From positions 1 to 64,000 of the forward strand of contig DXHY01000070.1 in NCBI GenBank assembly GCA_019113175.1: a stretch of DNA of 64,000 nucleotides, in the 5' to 3' direction. Below, piece by piece: positions 9,357 through 18,084 of the stretch. The position numbers were made by a program, and so were the translations under genes. Numbering within the stretch: the first letter of the stretch is position 1; every line of letters begins with the position of its first letter. Source of the stretch: Candidatus Eisenbergiella stercoravium. GTDB taxonomy: Bacteria > Bacillota > Clostridia > Lachnospirales > Lachnospiraceae. Under the pieces are notes generated by a model. The model did not search any database, was not told where the DNA came from, and saw nothing but the letters and a program-made list of their open reading frames with translations.

Positions 9357-9511
9357 CTTTTTTCCTCCTGTGCGATTCTTACGGCCTGCGCCTCTGATTT
9401 TGCCGCAGGGCATCCGGCCCGGTCCCTGGAAGGGCTGGCCGCAGCCGCGGCTGAAGAACGGAGAGCGTTGTGAAGCGCGCACAGGAGCGGGGCGAGACTG
9501 GAAAAAAGCTG

Positions 9512-9540
9512 TTGCAATTTTAAGTGGTTTCTGTTATGGT
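9512..9540 (+). promoter_or_regulatory. Probable promoter for hemW
   Basis: TTGCAA (9512-9517) and TATGGT (9535-9540) are 17 bp apart, 22 bases before the hemW ATG. Apart from this and the terminator, the 9275-9562 gap shows no recognisable feature. Confidence 0.5.
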
Positions 9541-9562
9541 AAAAAAATAAAAGGTAAAGGAA

Positions 9563-10834
9563 ATGGATTCTCCAATTTCAAATATAACTTTTTCCGGTCA
9601 GGGGAAGAAGCCCCTCGGAATTTATCTTCATATTCCGTTCTGTATTCGTAAATGTCTGTACTGTGATTTTCTTTCAGCTCCCTCCGATGAAGAAACAAGA
9701 GAAGCCTATGTAAACGCTCTCCTTGCAGAGATCGATGCGCAGGCACCGCTTTATGACAAATTTCAGGTTCATACCGTCTTTTTCGGAGGCGGGACGCCGT
9801 CCCTGCTCACGGCTGATCAGACCGCAGCCATTCTGGGACGGCTGTATCAGCGGTTTTCCTTTGTATCGCAAAAAGAGATGGAGGTCACGCTGGAGGCCAA
9901 TCCGGGAACGCTGACGGAAGAGAAGCTGCGGGCCTGGAGGCAGGCGGGCGTGAACCGTCTGAGCATCGGGCTGCAGTCCGCCCATGATGAAGAGCTGAAG
10001 AGTCTGGGCAGGATCCATACCTGGAAGGAATTTTTGTGGGGATATGAGGCGGCAAGACGGGCGGGCTTTTCCAATCTGAACATAGATCTGATGTCTGCCC
10101 TTCCGGGACAGAGTCTGGAGAGCTGGATGGATACGCTGAAAAAAACGGCAGAGCTGAAACCGGAGCATATTTCTGCGTACAGTCTGATCATTGAGGAGGG
10201 TACGCCTTTTTATGAACGGTATGGCACGCAGGATGACGCTTCTGATGGGCGGCACGAATGGAGAAACGGCAGAGAAAACGGGCTGACTGTTGAATGGAAG
10301 CCGCTTCCTTCTGAGGAAGAGGACCGGCTGATGTATGAACGGACTGGAGAGTTCCTGGCAGAAAGAGGCTACGCACGTTATGAGATCTCCAATTATGCGC
10401 TGCCGGGCTTTGCCTGCCGTCATAATCTGTCCTACTGGGACCGGACAGACTATGCGGGGTTTGGTCTGGGAGCGGCATCTCTGAAAGAAAATGTGCGTTG
10501 GAGAAATACGGCGGATCTGTCGGAATATCTCTCGTGTGCCGGGCAGCCGGGAGAAGAGACCGCAGTTAAAAAGGAGGTGACCCGGCTCTCCGTACAGGAC
10601 CAGATGGAGGAGTTCATGTTTCTCGGCCTGCGCAAGACGGAAGGGGTGAGCGCACGGACCTTTGAGCGGCTGTATGGAAGGCCGCTGGATGAGGTATACA
10701 GGGAGCCGGTCAGACGGCTGATCCGGGAGGGGCTTCTGATCCGGGAGAAAAAGAAGGACGGAGAGGAGTTTTTCCGACTGAGCGAAAGGGGAATCGATGT
10801 GAGCAACTACGCCCTTGCCATGTTTCTGTTCTGA
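9563..10834 (+). CDS. hemW: HemW-type radical SAM heme chaperone
   Basis: 423 residues. The radical SAM cluster motif is C27-x3-C31-x2-C34 in HIPFCIRKCLYC. FFGGGTPSLL follows, then SIGLQSAHDEELKSLGRIH and HISAYSLIIEEGTP, the hallmarks of HemW rather than true coproporphyrinogen dehydrogenase. The family binds heme and is thought to deliver it to respiratory proteins. The protein is somewhat longer than usual because of an insertion of about 40 residues after GTPFYERYG. HemW is more often followed by hrcA-grpE-dnaK in Firmicutes; here sigK follows. Confidence 0.92.
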   Translation: MDSPISNITFSGQGKKPLGIYLHIPFCIRKCLYCDFLSAPSDEETREAYVNALLAEIDAQAPLYDKFQVHTVFFGGGTPSLLTADQTAAILGRLYQRFSFVSQKEMEVTLEANPGTLTEEKLRAWRQAGVNRLSIGLQSAHDEELKSLGRIHTWKEFLWGYEAARRAGFSNLNIDLMSALPGQSLESWMDTLKKTAELKPEHISAYSLIIEEGTPFYERYGTQDDASDGRHEWRNGRENGLTVEWKPLPSEEEDRLMYERTGEFLAERGYARYEISNYALPGFACRHNLSYWDRTDYAGFGLGAASLKENVRWRNTADLSEYLSCAGQPGEETAVKKEVTRLSVQDQMEEFMFLGLRKTEGVSARTFERLYGRPLDEVYREPVRRLIREGLLIREKKKDGEEFFRLSERGIDVSNYALAMFLF

Positions 10835-10947
10835 ATGTCCATAACGGTTGTGCGTGGAATCCGGGCGCAGCCGCAGAGAATGAGGATGCATGAAGAATCT
10901 GAAAAGGGCGGCTGTCATGCCGCAAATCCCTTCGGGGTACTGGCACT

Positions 10948-10972
10948 TTGAAGCCAGGGGTCTCATAGAATA
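10948..10972 (+). promoter_or_regulatory. Candidate mother-cell (sigma-E/sigma-K type) promoter for sigK
   Basis: CATAGAATA at 10964-10972 fits the -10 consensus CATAnnnTA shared by sigma-E and sigma-K. A CACT element at about 10944-10947, 16 bases upstream, resembles the sigma-K -35 (mAC). It lies 27 bases before the sigK start. The match is short and unproven. Confidence 0.4.
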
Positions 10973-10999
10973 GTATTAAACTGACTATGGGGGCTCCTT

Positions 11000-11665
11000 T
11001 TGAAAACCTTTCTGAAACCATTGTCGAAAGAAGAGGAAAGAGAGTGCCTTGAGGCGCTAAAGGGGAGTGACGGCGTAAAAGCCAGGGAGGCCAAGCAGAA
11101 GCTGATAGAACGAAATCTGCGGCTGGTAGCCCATATCGCGAAGAAGTATCAGAACGTGGACGAGGACATGGAGGATCTGATCTCCATCGGCACCATCGGC
11201 CTGATCAAGGCGGTGGATTCCTTCGACGCGGCAAAGAACAGCAGACTTGCCACCTATGCGGCGAGGTGTATTGACAACGAACTGCTGATGATGCTTCGCA
11301 GCAAGAAAAAGACTTCCCGGGAGGTCTCCCTTTATGAGCCCATCGGCACGGACCGGGAGGGAAATGAGATCAGCCTTCTGGACGTGACGGCCCAGGAAAT
11401 GCCGGATATTGTGGAGAGGATGGAGCTGGAACGAAGTCTCGGAAAGCTTTCCGGCATGATTGATTCTCTCCTCACAGAGAGAGAAAAGGAGATCATCTGC
11501 CTGCGTTACGGACTTTTCGGAGGAGAGGAAGTGACTCAGAGGGAGATCGGGAAGAAGATGAACATTTCACGCAGCTATGTCTCAAGGATCGAAAAGAGAG
11601 CGCTTCTGAAGCTGCGGGACGGCTTTGAAAAGCAGGAAAACGACAGTTCTTTTTACAAATCTTAA
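11000..11665 (+). CDS. sigK: RNA polymerase sporulation sigma factor SigK
   Basis: 221 residues. Region 2 ([20 protein letters not shown], then ATYAARCIDNELLMMLR) and region 4 (the helix-turn-helix ending ISRSYVSRIEKRALLKL) are those of late mother-cell sigma-K. The gene is continuous, with no skin-type insertion. The only possible start is TTG at 11000: an in-frame TGA at 10982-10984 leaves just five codons upstream, none ATG, GTG or TTG. The N-terminus KTFLKPLSKEEE aligns with the first residues of mature SigK, so no cleavable pro-sequence exists. It sits between hemW and yifB. Confidence 0.92.
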   Translation: MKTFLKPLSKEEERECLEALKGSDGVKAREAKQKLIERNLRLVAHIAKKYQNVDEDMEDLISIGTIGLIKAVDSFDAAKNSRLATYAARCIDNELLMMLRSKKKTSREVSLYEPIGTDREGNEISLLDVTAQEMPDIVERMELERSLGKLSGMIDSLLTEREKEIICLRYGLFGGEEVTQREIGKKMNISRSYVSRIEKRALLKLRDGFEKQENDSSFYKS

Positions 11666-11733
11666 AATGTTCCAAAAAATCCAGAAAAAAGACTGATAAG
11701 AGCAAAAATATGCGAAAGGAGAAGGTACGGAGA

Positions 11734-13290
11734 ATGTACAGCACAATCATAACCGGTGGACTGCACGGGCTGGACTGCTATCTGGCCCGTGTGGAGGTGG
11801 ACTGCTCCAGAGGACTTCCCGGATTTGAGATGGTGGGGCTTCTGGGAAGCGAGGTGAAGGAGGCCAGAGAGCGGATCCGGGTGGCGCTGCGGAATGCGGA
11901 TATCGAGCTTCCGCCCATGCGGATTACCGTCAATATTTCGCCCGCCAGTCTGCATAAGGAGGGAACCTTTTACGACCTGCCTGTGGCGGCCGGAATCCTG
12001 GCTGCACAGGGACTGATCCTTCCTGAAGACGTGGAACGGGTCATGATCGCGGGCGAGCTGGGACTGAACGGAGCGGTCAGGCCGGTGCGGGGAATCCTTC
12101 CCATGGTGCTGGAGGCCAGAAGGCAGGGGCTGGAGCGCTGCATCATTCCGGAGGAAAATCTGGAAGAAGCGGGCCTGGTGAAGGGCATTCGTCTGCAGGG
12201 AATCCGCGGGCTGGGAGAACTGACGGACGCAGTGAGGGAAAGGAAAGGAAAAGCGAAAGAAGCGCTGCACGGAAATACGCGGTTTTTCACCCCGACGGCG
12301 CAGGGGCCGGATTTCGGAGAAATCCGTGGACAGGAAGGGGCGAAGCGGGCTGCCGCTGCTGCTGCTGCCGGTTTTCACCACATGCTCATGATCGGCCCGC
12401 CGGGAGCGGGCAAGACCATGATTGCGCGCTGCCTGCCCTCCATTCTGCCGCCGATGTCGGAGGAGGAACGGCTGGAGACCGCATCCATCTACAGCGTTGC
12501 AGGGCTTCCCGCCGGCAGCTTCCTGAGCGGGGGAGGCCGCCCATTTGTGGCTCCTCATCATACGGTGACCGGGCACGCGCTGACCGGAGGCGGTCAGGTG
12601 CCAAGGCCCGGAGCGATCAGTCTGGCGCACAGGGGCGTTTTGTTTCTGGACGAGCTTGCGGAATTTAAAAGAGCGACGCTGGACCTGCTCCGTCAGCCGC
12701 TTGAGGAAAAGCAGGTCAGAATCCTGAGAAGCGGCGGAACCTACTGCTATCCTGCCGATTTCATGCTGGTGGCGGCTATGAATCCCTGTCCCTGCGGATA
12801 TTATCCGGACCGGAACCGCTGCCGCTGCTCGCCCGGCCAGGTAGCACGGTATCTGTCAGGAATCTCCGGCCCCATTCTGGACCGTATGGATCTGTGTGCA
12901 GAGGTGGAACGGGTGGAATTTCCCGCATTGATGAAGCGGGAAGGCGGAACGGAAATGGACAGCGGCAGGCTGCGCGCCGCGGTGATGGACGCGAGGGAGC
13001 GTCAGGAGCGGCGATTCAGGCAGGATCCCCTGCTGAAGGGAAGCATCCGGTACAATTCCCAGATGGGACAGAGGGAGCTGAATCGTTTCTGCGTGCTGGG
13101 AGCGGCGGAGCAGGCTTTTTTGGAGCTGATGTTTGAAAAACTGGAGTTGACGGCCCGTTCCTGTCATCGTCTTCTGCGGGTGGCCAGGACGCTGGCGGAT
13201 CTGGATGGCGAGGACAGGATTGGGAAGGCACATCTGAGCGAGGCGGCCTGCCTGCGTCTTACTGCCGGAAAATATTCAGGAGCATTGTAA
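11734..13290 (+). CDS. comM: YifB/ComM family Mg-chelatase-like AAA+ ATPase
   Basis: 518 residues. An N-terminal domain (the typical YSTIITGGLHGLDCYLARVE and NISPASLHKEGTFYDLPVA) is followed by an AAA+ domain with Walker A GPPGAGKT near residue 220 and Walker B LFLDELAEF, plus a conserved Cys cluster in AAMNPCPCGYY. ComM is a DNA helicase that extends heteroduplexes in natural transformation. Its pairing with dprA fits that role. ATG 11734 matches the usual family N-terminus; an in-frame ATG at 11710 would add eight residues with a poorer SD. Confidence 0.93.
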   Translation: MYSTIITGGLHGLDCYLARVEVDCSRGLPGFEMVGLLGSEVKEARERIRVALRNADIELPPMRITVNISPASLHKEGTFYDLPVAAGILAAQGLILPEDVERVMIAGELGLNGAVRPVRGILPMVLEARRQGLERCIIPEENLEEAGLVKGIRLQGIRGLGELTDAVRERKGKAKEALHGNTRFFTPTAQGPDFGEIRGQEGAKRAAAAAAAGFHHMLMIGPPGAGKTMIARCLPSILPPMSEEERLETASIYSVAGLPAGSFLSGGGRPFVAPHHTVTGHALTGGGQVPRPGAISLAHRGVLFLDELAEFKRATLDLLRQPLEEKQVRILRSGGTYCYPADFMLVAAMNPCPCGYYPDRNRCRCSPGQVARYLSGISGPILDRMDLCAEVERVEFPALMKREGGTEMDSGRLRAAVMDARERQERRFRQDPLLKGSIRYNSQMGQRELNRFCVLGAAEQAFLELMFEKLELTARSCHRLLRVARTLADLDGEDRIGKAHLSEAACLRLTAGKYSGAL

Positions 13291-13310
13291 CCGGAGAAGG
13301 GGGTGGCAGG

Positions 13311-14492
13311 ATGGAAGAAATGGAAATTCTGAAGGAACGGGCATTTTTTCACTGGCTATATAATATAGAAGGAATAGGACGCAGAACCATCCGGAGGCTG
13401 ATGGACGCGATGGGCAGTGCAGAACGCATTTTTTATCTGGATGAGGAGAAGCTGAAGCTGCTGCTTTCTCCGGCTCAGCAAAAGAAGCTTATGGCCGCAA
13501 GAAGCCGGGCGCATGTCCGCCAGGAGTACGAAACGCTGAAGCGCGGAGGAATGGATCTGTATCCGGCATCGGATCCTCTTTATCCAAAGAGGCTTCTTCC
13601 GCTTCCGGACAGGCCGGAGGCCATCTATGTGAAGGGAGAGCTTCCGGATGAAAGGCTTCCGGCGGTGGCTGTGATCGGGGCGAGAGTCTGTTCGGCCTAC
13701 GGCGCATATATGGCGGAGCAGTTCGCCTCCGCACTGGCAGCCGCAGGCGTGTGTACCATCAGCGGGCTGGCACGTGGAATCGATGGAATCGGACAGCGGG
13801 CGGTGGTAAGGGCAGGAGGAGTGACCTGTGCAGTACTGGGCTGCGGGCCGGATATCTGTTATCCGCCGGAAAACCGCCAGCTCTACGAAGGTATTGTGAG
13901 GCATGGCGCCATCATTTCCGAATATCCGCCGGGAACGCCGCCGAAAGCGGGACTGTTTCCCCAGAGGAACAGGATCATCAGCGGACTTGCCGATCTGGTC
14001 CTGGTCATCGAGGCGAGGGAGAGAAGCGGGACGCTGATCACCGTGGATATGGCGCTGGAGCAGGGAAAGGAGGTCTGGGCCGTGCCGGGCAGGGTTACGG
14101 ATGAGCTGAGCCGCGGATGCAATGGGCTGATCTGGCAGGGGGCGTCGCCTGCCCTTTCTCCGGCGGCCCTTCTGGAGGAGCTTCAGAAGCTTTCCGCATT
14201 CCCGAGGCATGGAATGTCAGAAAGAAGAGCACCTGACAGGAAGGTGACAAAAGAATCGGAAGAAAAAGAAGAAGCGTCAGACGGGAATGCGCTCAGAACA
14301 GCGGTACTGGCTGTGCTGGACTTTTCTGCCATGACCCCGGAACGCATCCATGAGGAACTGAGGGGGGCGGGGGTGTCCTGCAGCCTGACGCAGCTCATGC
14401 AGCTTTTGATGGAACTGACGCTGGAGGGAAGCTGCGTACAGGAGGGAAACCGCTTCCGCGCCTGCATGCCGCAGACGGCACGGCGCTGGTGA
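13311..14492 (+). CDS. dprA: DNA-processing protein DprA
   Basis: 393 residues, full length. The Rossmann-like DprA core starts at about residue 120 with AVIGARVCSAYG and continues through ISGLARGIDGIGQ, AVLGCGPDICYPPENRQLYE, SEYPPG, FPQRNRIISGLADLVLVIEA, RSGTLIT and VPGRVTDELSRGCNGLI. An N-terminal helix-hairpin-helix/SAM-like region and a C-terminal winged-helix domain flank it. DprA loads RecA on incoming single-stranded DNA. It begins 20 bases after comM. Confidence 0.96.
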   Translation: MEEMEILKERAFFHWLYNIEGIGRRTIRRLMDAMGSAERIFYLDEEKLKLLLSPAQQKKLMAARSRAHVRQEYETLKRGGMDLYPASDPLYPKRLLPLPDRPEAIYVKGELPDERLPAVAVIGARVCSAYGAYMAEQFASALAAAGVCTISGLARGIDGIGQRAVVRAGGVTCAVLGCGPDICYPPENRQLYEGIVRHGAIISEYPPGTPPKAGLFPQRNRIISGLADLVLVIEARERSGTLITVDMALEQGKEVWAVPGRVTDELSRGCNGLIWQGASPALSPAALLEELQKLSAFPRHGMSERRAPDRKVTKESEEKEEASDGNALRTAVLAVLDFSAMTPERIHEELRGAGVSCSLTQLMQLLMELTLEGSCVQEGNRFRACMPQTARRW

Positions 14493-14580
14493 AAGAAAAG
14501 AGAATGCCATTTATACCCTTCAGATTTGTCTGGAAAATTCTGTAAATTATGGCGGAATCCCTTATTTTTTATAAAATTTC

Positions 14581-14609
14581 TTGCAACCGCCCCAAATATG
14601 GTGTATAGT
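14581..14609 (+). promoter_or_regulatory. Promoter for topA
   Basis: TTGCAA (14581-14586) and TATAGT (14604-14609) are 17 bp apart. The predicted start near 14616 gives an unusually long leader of about 280 bases, most of it the hairpin repeat array at 14678-14895. A short inverted repeat GTCCTC/GAGGAC (14625-14646) lies between. Confidence 0.6.
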
Positions 14610-14677
14610 GATTCACGATTGCTGGTCCTCCGGCTGTTTTGAGGACGGAGGAGATAAGGAGTCTTTTGGATAAGGCC

Positions 14678-14895
14678 GGCACGAACCCACAGGTTCGTGT
14701 TGGAATCAAATGCCGCCTGTGGCGGCAAATAAAAAGAGGCTGGCACGAACCCACAGGTTCGTGTTGGAATCAAATGCCGCCTGTGGCGGCAAATAGAAAG
14801 AGGCTGGCACGAACCTGCGGTTCGTGCCGAAGAATGCCTGGCGGCATTCTTCTTTGGAATCAAATGCCGCCTGTGGCGGCAAATAAAAAGAGGTA
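14678..14895 (+). repeat. Tandem hairpin modules in the topA leader (64-bp unit, three copies)
   Basis: Units begin at 14678, 14742 and 14806. Each has stem A (CACGAACC/GGTTCGTG), a TTGGAATCAA spacer, stem B (ATGCCGCC/GGCGGCA) and AAATAAAAAGAGG. The third unit gains an extra stem (GAAGAATGCC/GGCATTCTTC). Its final AGAGG is the topA Shine-Dalgarno, five bases before the ATG. Stems, spacers and position match modules at 38975-39214, 54132-54222 and 56394-56481. The open frame crossing this array has no coding character. Confidence 0.9.
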
Positions 14896-14898
14896 GTT

Positions 14899-16977
14899 AT
14901 GGCAAAATATCTTGTAATAGTGGAATCACCTGCAAAAGTGAAAACGATCAAGAAATTCCTCGGGCCGAATTATGAGGTGGCCGCAAGCAACGGACATGTG
15001 CGGGACCTGCCGAAGAGTAAGCTGGGAATTGACGTGGAGCACGATTACGAGCCCAAATATATCACGATCAGAGGAAAGGGGGACATTCTTGCGAATCTTC
15101 GCAAGGAAGTGAAGAAGGCGGAAAAAATCTATCTCGCAACGGACCCTGACCGGGAGGGGGAGGCGATTTCCTGGCATCTGATGGAAGCGCTGAACTTAAA
15201 GAACAGCGGGAAAAAGGTGTACCGGATCACGTTTAATGAGATCACAAAGAACGCAGTAAAGGAATCCCTGAAGCATCCCCGCGAGATCAACATGGATCTG
15301 GTGGACGCCCAGCAGGCGAGAAGAGCGCTGGACCGTATGGTCGGATACCGTATTTCACCGCTTTTGTGGTCCAAGGTAAAGCGCGGGCTTTCCGCAGGAC
15401 GCGTACAGTCTGTTGCTCTGCGCATGATCTGCGACAGAGAGGATGAGATCGCCGCATTCATTCCGGAGGAATACTGGACACTGGATGCTTCCTTTAAGAT
15501 CCCGGGAGAGAGAAAGCTTCTGACCGCGAAATACTATGGCACCCCGCAGCAGAAGGTGAACCTGACCAGTCAGGCGGACGTGGAACGGGTAATCGCGGAG
15601 CTTGACGGCGCCGACTACAGGGTGAGCGAGGTAAAGAAGGGAGAGCGGGTCAGAAAATCGCCCCTTCCGTTTACAACGTCAACCCTTCAGCAGGAAGCCA
15701 GCAAGGTGCTGAATTTTTCTACGCAGAAAACCATGCGGCTGGCACAGCAGCTCTATGAAGGCGTGGACATCAAGGGGAGCGGTACGGTGGGTGTGATCAC
15801 CTATCTGCGTACCGATTCCACCCGCGTATCTGAGGAAGCGGAGCATCAGGCCGCCGATTATATCACAAACACCTACGGCGCTCAGTATGCAGGGGAAAAG
15901 ACCCAGGCCAGGCAGAGCGGTCAGAAAATCCAGGATGCTCATGAGGCCATCCGTCCCACGGATATTGAAAGGACGCCCGCTGAGCTTAAGGAATCCCTTT
16001 CCAGGGACCAGTTCCGCCTGTATCAGCTTATCTGGAAACGTTTTGTGGCCAGCCGTATGACGCCTGCCAGATATGAGACCACCTCGGTGAAAATTGATGC
16101 GGCAGGCCACCGCTTCACCGTATCCGCGAGCAAAATTGCCTTTGACGGCTTCATGTGCGTCTATACGCAGGAGGATGATGAAAAGGCGGAAGGCAATATG
16201 CTGGCCGGAAGCATCGATATGGATACGAAGCTTACCTTCGACAGCTTCTCCCAGGACCAGCATTTTACCCAGCCTCCGGCTCATTATACGGAGGCCAGCC
16301 TGGTACGCGCTCTGGAGGAGCAGGGCATCGGACGTCCCAGCACCTATGCGCCTACGATCACTACAATTCTGGCGAGAAGGTATATCGTTAAGGAGAACAA
16401 GAACCTCTATGTGACCGAGCTCGGAGAGGTGGTCAACAACATGATGAAGGAAGCCTTCCCCAGCATCGTGGATGTGAATTTCACCGCCAACATGGAGGCG
16501 CTTCTGGACGGCGTGGAGGAAGGCAGCGTAAAATGGAAGACCATCATCGAGAATTTCTATCCGGATCTGGATAAAGCTGTGGAGCAGGCCCAGAAGGATC
16601 TGGACCAGGTAAAAATTGCGGATGAGGTATCTGATGAGAAATGCGAGCTGTGCGGCAGGAACATGGTGATCAAATACGGTCCGCACGGACGCTTCCTGGC
16701 ATGCCCGGGCTTCCCGGAATGCCGCAACACCAAACCCTATTTTGAAAAAATCGGTGTTCCCTGTCCGAAATGCGGTAAGGACATCGTTCTGAAAAAAACG
16801 AAAAAAGGACGTAAATACTACGGCTGCATAGGCAATCCGGACTGTGATTTCATGGTATGGCAGAAGCCTTCTAAGGAAAAATGTCCCAAATGCGGTTCCC
16901 TGATGCTGGAAAAGGGAAATAAGCTGGTCTGCTGGAATGAGGACTGCGGAACCGTTGTGGAGAAGAAGGAAAATTGA
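14899..16977 (+). CDS. topA: DNA topoisomerase I
   Basis: 692 residues. Toprim domain with VIVESPAKVKTIKKFLG at 6-22 and DPDREGEAISWHL at about 81-93 (metal-binding acidic residues). The catalytic Tyr lies in TYLRTDSTRVS near residue 301. The C-terminus carries zinc-ribbon repeats with Cys pairs (CELCGRNM, CPKCGKDIV, CPKCGSLML). It relaxes negatively supercoiled DNA. The ribosome binding site is supplied by the repeat module immediately upstream. It is followed after 81 bases by codY. Confidence 0.98.
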   Translation: MAKYLVIVESPAKVKTIKKFLGPNYEVAASNGHVRDLPKSKLGIDVEHDYEPKYITIRGKGDILANLRKEVKKAEKIYLATDPDREGEAISWHLMEALNLKNSGKKVYRITFNEITKNAVKESLKHPREINMDLVDAQQARRALDRMVGYRISPLLWSKVKRGLSAGRVQSVALRMICDREDEIAAFIPEEYWTLDASFKIPGERKLLTAKYYGTPQQKVNLTSQADVERVIAELDGADYRVSEVKKGERVRKSPLPFTTSTLQQEASKVLNFSTQKTMRLAQQLYEGVDIKGSGTVGVITYLRTDSTRVSEEAEHQAADYITNTYGAQYAGEKTQARQSGQKIQDAHEAIRPTDIERTPAELKESLSRDQFRLYQLIWKRFVASRMTPARYETTSVKIDAAGHRFTVSASKIAFDGFMCVYTQEDDEKAEGNMLAGSIDMDTKLTFDSFSQDQHFTQPPAHYTEASLVRALEEQGIGRPSTYAPTITTILARRYIVKENKNLYVTELGEVVNNMMKEAFPSIVDVNFTANMEALLDGVEEGSVKWKTIIENFYPDLDKAVEQAQKDLDQVKIADEVSDEKCELCGRNMVIKYGPHGRFLACPGFPECRNTKPYFEKIGVPCPKCGKDIVLKKTKKGRKYYGCIGNPDCDFMVWQKPSKEKCPKCGSLMLEKGNKLVCWNEDCGTVVEKKEN

Positions 16978-17058
16978 CCGGTTTTGCGTTGCACCCGGGA
17001 TATGCCTGTGTTAAAATAGATTCATTACAGAAGAGGCGTCCTGGCGGAGGGAAGATAG

Positions 17059-17859
17059 ATGAGTAGCATTCAACTGCTGGATAAAACACGGAAAATTGGA
17101 AAGCTGCTGCACAACAACAATTCCAGTAAGGTTGTGTTCAACGATATCTGCAGTGTGCTGCGGGAAATTCTGGCCTCCAATGTGCTGGTGATCAGCCGTA
17201 AGGGAAAGGTCCTGGGAGTGGGGAACCTGCCCGGAGCGGCAGTCTCCGGAGAGCTGCTTGAGGAGCTGATCCGCAATGAGGTGGGAAGCTTTATCGACCC
17301 GATGCTGAATGAGCGCCTTCTTTCCGTGCTTTCCACGAAGGAGAATGTGAATCTTGCAACGCTCGGATTTGAGAGTACGGATGTGAAGCGGTTTGCCGCC
17401 GTTGTGACGCCTATCGAGATCGCGGGGGAGCGTCTGGGAACCCTTTTTATCTATCGGGTGACGGAAGGCTATGGAATCGACGACATTATCCTCTGCGAAT
17501 ACGGCTCCACTGTTGTAGGGCTAGAAATGCTCCGCTCCGTCAGTGAGGAGAGCGCTGAGGAGAGCAGAAAGCTTGCCGTGGTAAAGTCTGCGATCAGCAC
17601 GCTTTCCTATTCGGAGACACAGGCGATCATCCATATCTTTGACGAGCTGGGCGGCATGGAGGGCGTCCTTGTGGCAAGCAAGATCGCAGACCGGGCGGGA
17701 ATCACCCGTTCCGTGATCGTAAACGCTCTCCGGAAGTTTGAGAGCGCGGGAATCATCGAGTCCCGTTCTTCCGGAATGAAAGGAACCTATATTAAGGTAA
17801 AAAATGATGTGGTTTTTGATGAGGTAAAGAAGCTTTCCGGACAGATCGGGATGCCCTGA
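17059..17859 (+). CDS. codY: GTP-sensing global repressor CodY
   Basis: 266 residues. An N-terminal GAF ligand-binding domain (ILASNVLVISRKGKVLGVGN) is joined to a C-terminal winged helix-turn-helix (ASKIADRAGITRSVIVNALR, then KFESAGIIESRSSGMKGTYI). CodY senses branched-chain amino acids and GTP and represses stationary-phase genes in low-GC Gram-positives. SD GGAGGGAAG precedes the ATG. The stop codon lies inside a 23-bp tandem duplication. Confidence 0.97.
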   Translation: MSSIQLLDKTRKIGKLLHNNNSSKVVFNDICSVLREILASNVLVISRKGKVLGVGNLPGAAVSGELLEELIRNEVGSFIDPMLNERLLSVLSTKENVNLATLGFESTDVKRFAAVVTPIEIAGERLGTLFIYRVTEGYGIDDIILCEYGSTVVGLEMLRSVSEESAEESRKLAVVKSAISTLSYSETQAIIHIFDELGGMEGVLVASKIADRAGITRSVIVNALRKFESAGIIESRSSGMKGTYIKVKNDVVFDEVKKLSGQIGMP

Positions 17860-17897
17860 AATATTTTCGAAAGCTGCCCTGAAATATTTTTGAAAGC
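17852..17897 (+). repeat. 23-bp tandem duplication across the codY stop codon
   Basis: TGCCCTGAAATATTTTnGAAAGC occurs twice head to tail (17852-17874 and 17875-17897) with one difference. The first copy contains the codY stop codon and the second leads into the terminator. Confidence 0.9.
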
Positions 17898-17921
17898 CCC
17901 CTTGCGCGGGGGGCTTTTTTA
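17893..17921 (+). terminator. Terminator of codY
   Basis: AAAGCCCCC/GGGGGCTTT stem with a loop of about 7 bases, followed by a T run. Confidence 0.9.
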
Positions 17922-17940
17922 TGTTAGAATCCATTATGTT

Positions 17941-18062
17941 GTGACTAAAAATCACGCATGCCGGGTTCCAGCCGGTGCCTCCTTAACGCGGGAGGTGGCA
18001 GACGGGGCAGATTTACAGCTCCGGGAGGGCGCCTGAGGGCGCGTAAAGCATGCGGAAGAAGC
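17941..18062 (+). promoter_or_regulatory. Structured 5' leader of rpsB (candidate S2 autoregulatory RNA)
   Basis: The leader can close with CGCATGC (17955-17961) pairing with GCATGCG (18048-18054). Inside are hairpins CCGG/CCGG (17961-17975), GCCTCC/GGAGG plus GGC at about 17977-17999, and GCGCC/GGCGC near 18028-18041. A short GTGA/TCAC hairpin precedes it. A multibranch leader before a ribosomal protein operon is a usual site of feedback control, but I cannot match it to a named motif by eye. Confidence 0.45.
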
Positions 18063-18084
18063 TAACCAGATGGAGGTAGAAACA

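Noticed and set aside
8429..9517. Long minus-strand open frame (362 codons) opposite lepA
   Set aside because: It mirrors the codon bias of lepA, which is unmistakably real on the + strand, and shows no family motif or SD.
11000..11665. sigK interrupted by a skin-type element
   Set aside because: The gene is continuous from start to stop with all regions in order. No recombinase is nearby.
14678..14895. Possible CRISPR array (regular 64-bp repeats)
   Set aside because: Units are contiguous with no unique spacers, and each is itself two inverted repeats. No cas genes are nearby.
14639..14896. Open frame across the topA leader as a small gene
   Set aside because: It is created by the tandem repeat, has no SD of its own, and its peptide simply repeats the module translation.
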